From: Bacillota bacterium
Lineage (GTDB): Bacteria > Bacillota > Clostridia > Acetivibrionales > DSM-2933
Length of the DNA stretch: 64,000 bases
NCBI GenBank assembly: GCA_023430975.1
Contig: JAEYYB010000071.1
Coordinates: 79,234-143,233 of the forward strand
Reading direction: 5' to 3'
Shown here: positions 63,821 through 64,000 of the stretch, piece after piece
How positions within the stretch are numbered: position 1 is the first letter of the stretch
Layout: each line of letters begins with the position of its first letter
Translations under genes and position numbers: made by a program
Notes under the pieces: generated by a model
Databases searched by the model: none
Told to the model about the DNA's origin: nothing
What the model saw: the letters and a program-made list of their open reading frames with translations, nothing else

Positions 63821-64000
63821 GTTGAACAGGTGTTTTATGCCATTTTGGCTAAAATAAATAAAACGAGGGGAGTTAAAGGTTGAAAACACCCCACAAGTTG
63901 GCAGTGCCAATAAAAGAGCATGACAAATAAACCATAAAAAATGGTCTTTGAAAAAAGAATATAGTTAAGGCAAAACCTAAAGAACTTGCTTAACTCTGTA
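63821..64000 (+). ncRNA. Hairpin-dense stretch, candidate structured RNA (runs off the window)
   Basis: Within 180 bases there are a GGTGTTTT/AAAACACC pairing that closes over GCCA-TTT-TGGC, then TTGGC-AGT-GCCAA, ACCAT-AAAAA-ATGGT, TCTTT/AAAGA, and AGTTAAG...CTTAACT. Loops are A-rich. No open reading frame of any length covers it. I do not recognise a known riboswitch or RNA family. The strand is inferred from A-rich loops on plus. It may be a leader for a gene beyond the window. Confidence 0.4.

Overview
The window is chromosomal DNA of a low-GC, spore-forming anaerobe of the class Clostridia. Support comes from spoIIP, a prkA-yhbH-spoVR sporulation block, a PdaB-like deacetylase, oxygen-sensitive enzymes (a 2-hydroxyacyl-CoA dehydratase-activator fusion and radical SAM proteins), a T-box leader, and AGGAGG ribosome binding sites with many TTG/GTG starts. 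A relative of the Acetivibrio/Pseudobacteroides lineage is my guess from gene order; nothing in the window fixes the genus.

Layout. 1-4572 (minus): pyruvate phosphate dikinase (C-terminus beyond the left edge), a small membrane protein and SpoIIP. 4918-5400 (plus): two small genes. 5471-11244 (minus): a 1412-residue dehydratase activator and signal peptidase I, separated by a gap with two 97-bp repeats. 11515-15087 (minus): hisS-aspS behind a T-box leader and a good promoter. 15319-22933 (minus): recJ-relA-dtd-MBL hydrolase-hemZ, with a TTGCAA-17-TATAAT promoter before recJ. 22950-30961 (minus): a Memo-like lipoprotein, a 1656-residue alpha-2-macroglobulin-like protein lacking the thioester motif, a DUF3788 protein, a methyltransferase and an HD protein. 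31337-36135 (minus): prkA-yhbH-spoVR. 36710-41380 (plus): a membrane protein with duplicated surface domains, a Pro/Met-rich protein and the RqcH-type NFACT protein. 41393-42487 (minus): pilT. 43007-55712 (minus): the conserved priA-def-fmt-DUF116-rsmB-rlmN-stp-prkC-rsgA-rpe-thiN run for replication restart, translation start, rRNA modification, Ser/Thr signalling and ribosome assembly. 56093-57770 (minus): a tandem OB-fold protein and a Mur-ligase-like protein with a degenerate P-loop. 58019-62464 (mostly plus): a decayed aldo/keto reductase tail, an LCP protein, an ECF sigma factor with an overlapping membrane partner, a lone 5S rRNA gene (minus) with its own promoter, and a second ECF sigma factor. 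62561-63331 (minus): a PdaB-like deacetylase. The right edge carries a hairpin-dense stretch that may be a structured RNA.

The most unusual feature is a set of short palindromic intergenic repeats. Family 1 is 97 bp long with ATTAAAAGTG ends, usually next to TA; five copies have exactly that length, and shortened forms also occur. One copy is split by a 98-bp relative, and another locus carries what looks like a recombined deletion product of the same nested pair, so the composite probably formed before it spread. Further families (AGGAATGA/ACTTCC ends; GGCTAAGAAATAAC ends; a TTGGTTGTTGTCGTGAG core) fill other gaps, including the hisS leader and the region upstream of priA. No transposase is visible, so these look like non-autonomous elements.
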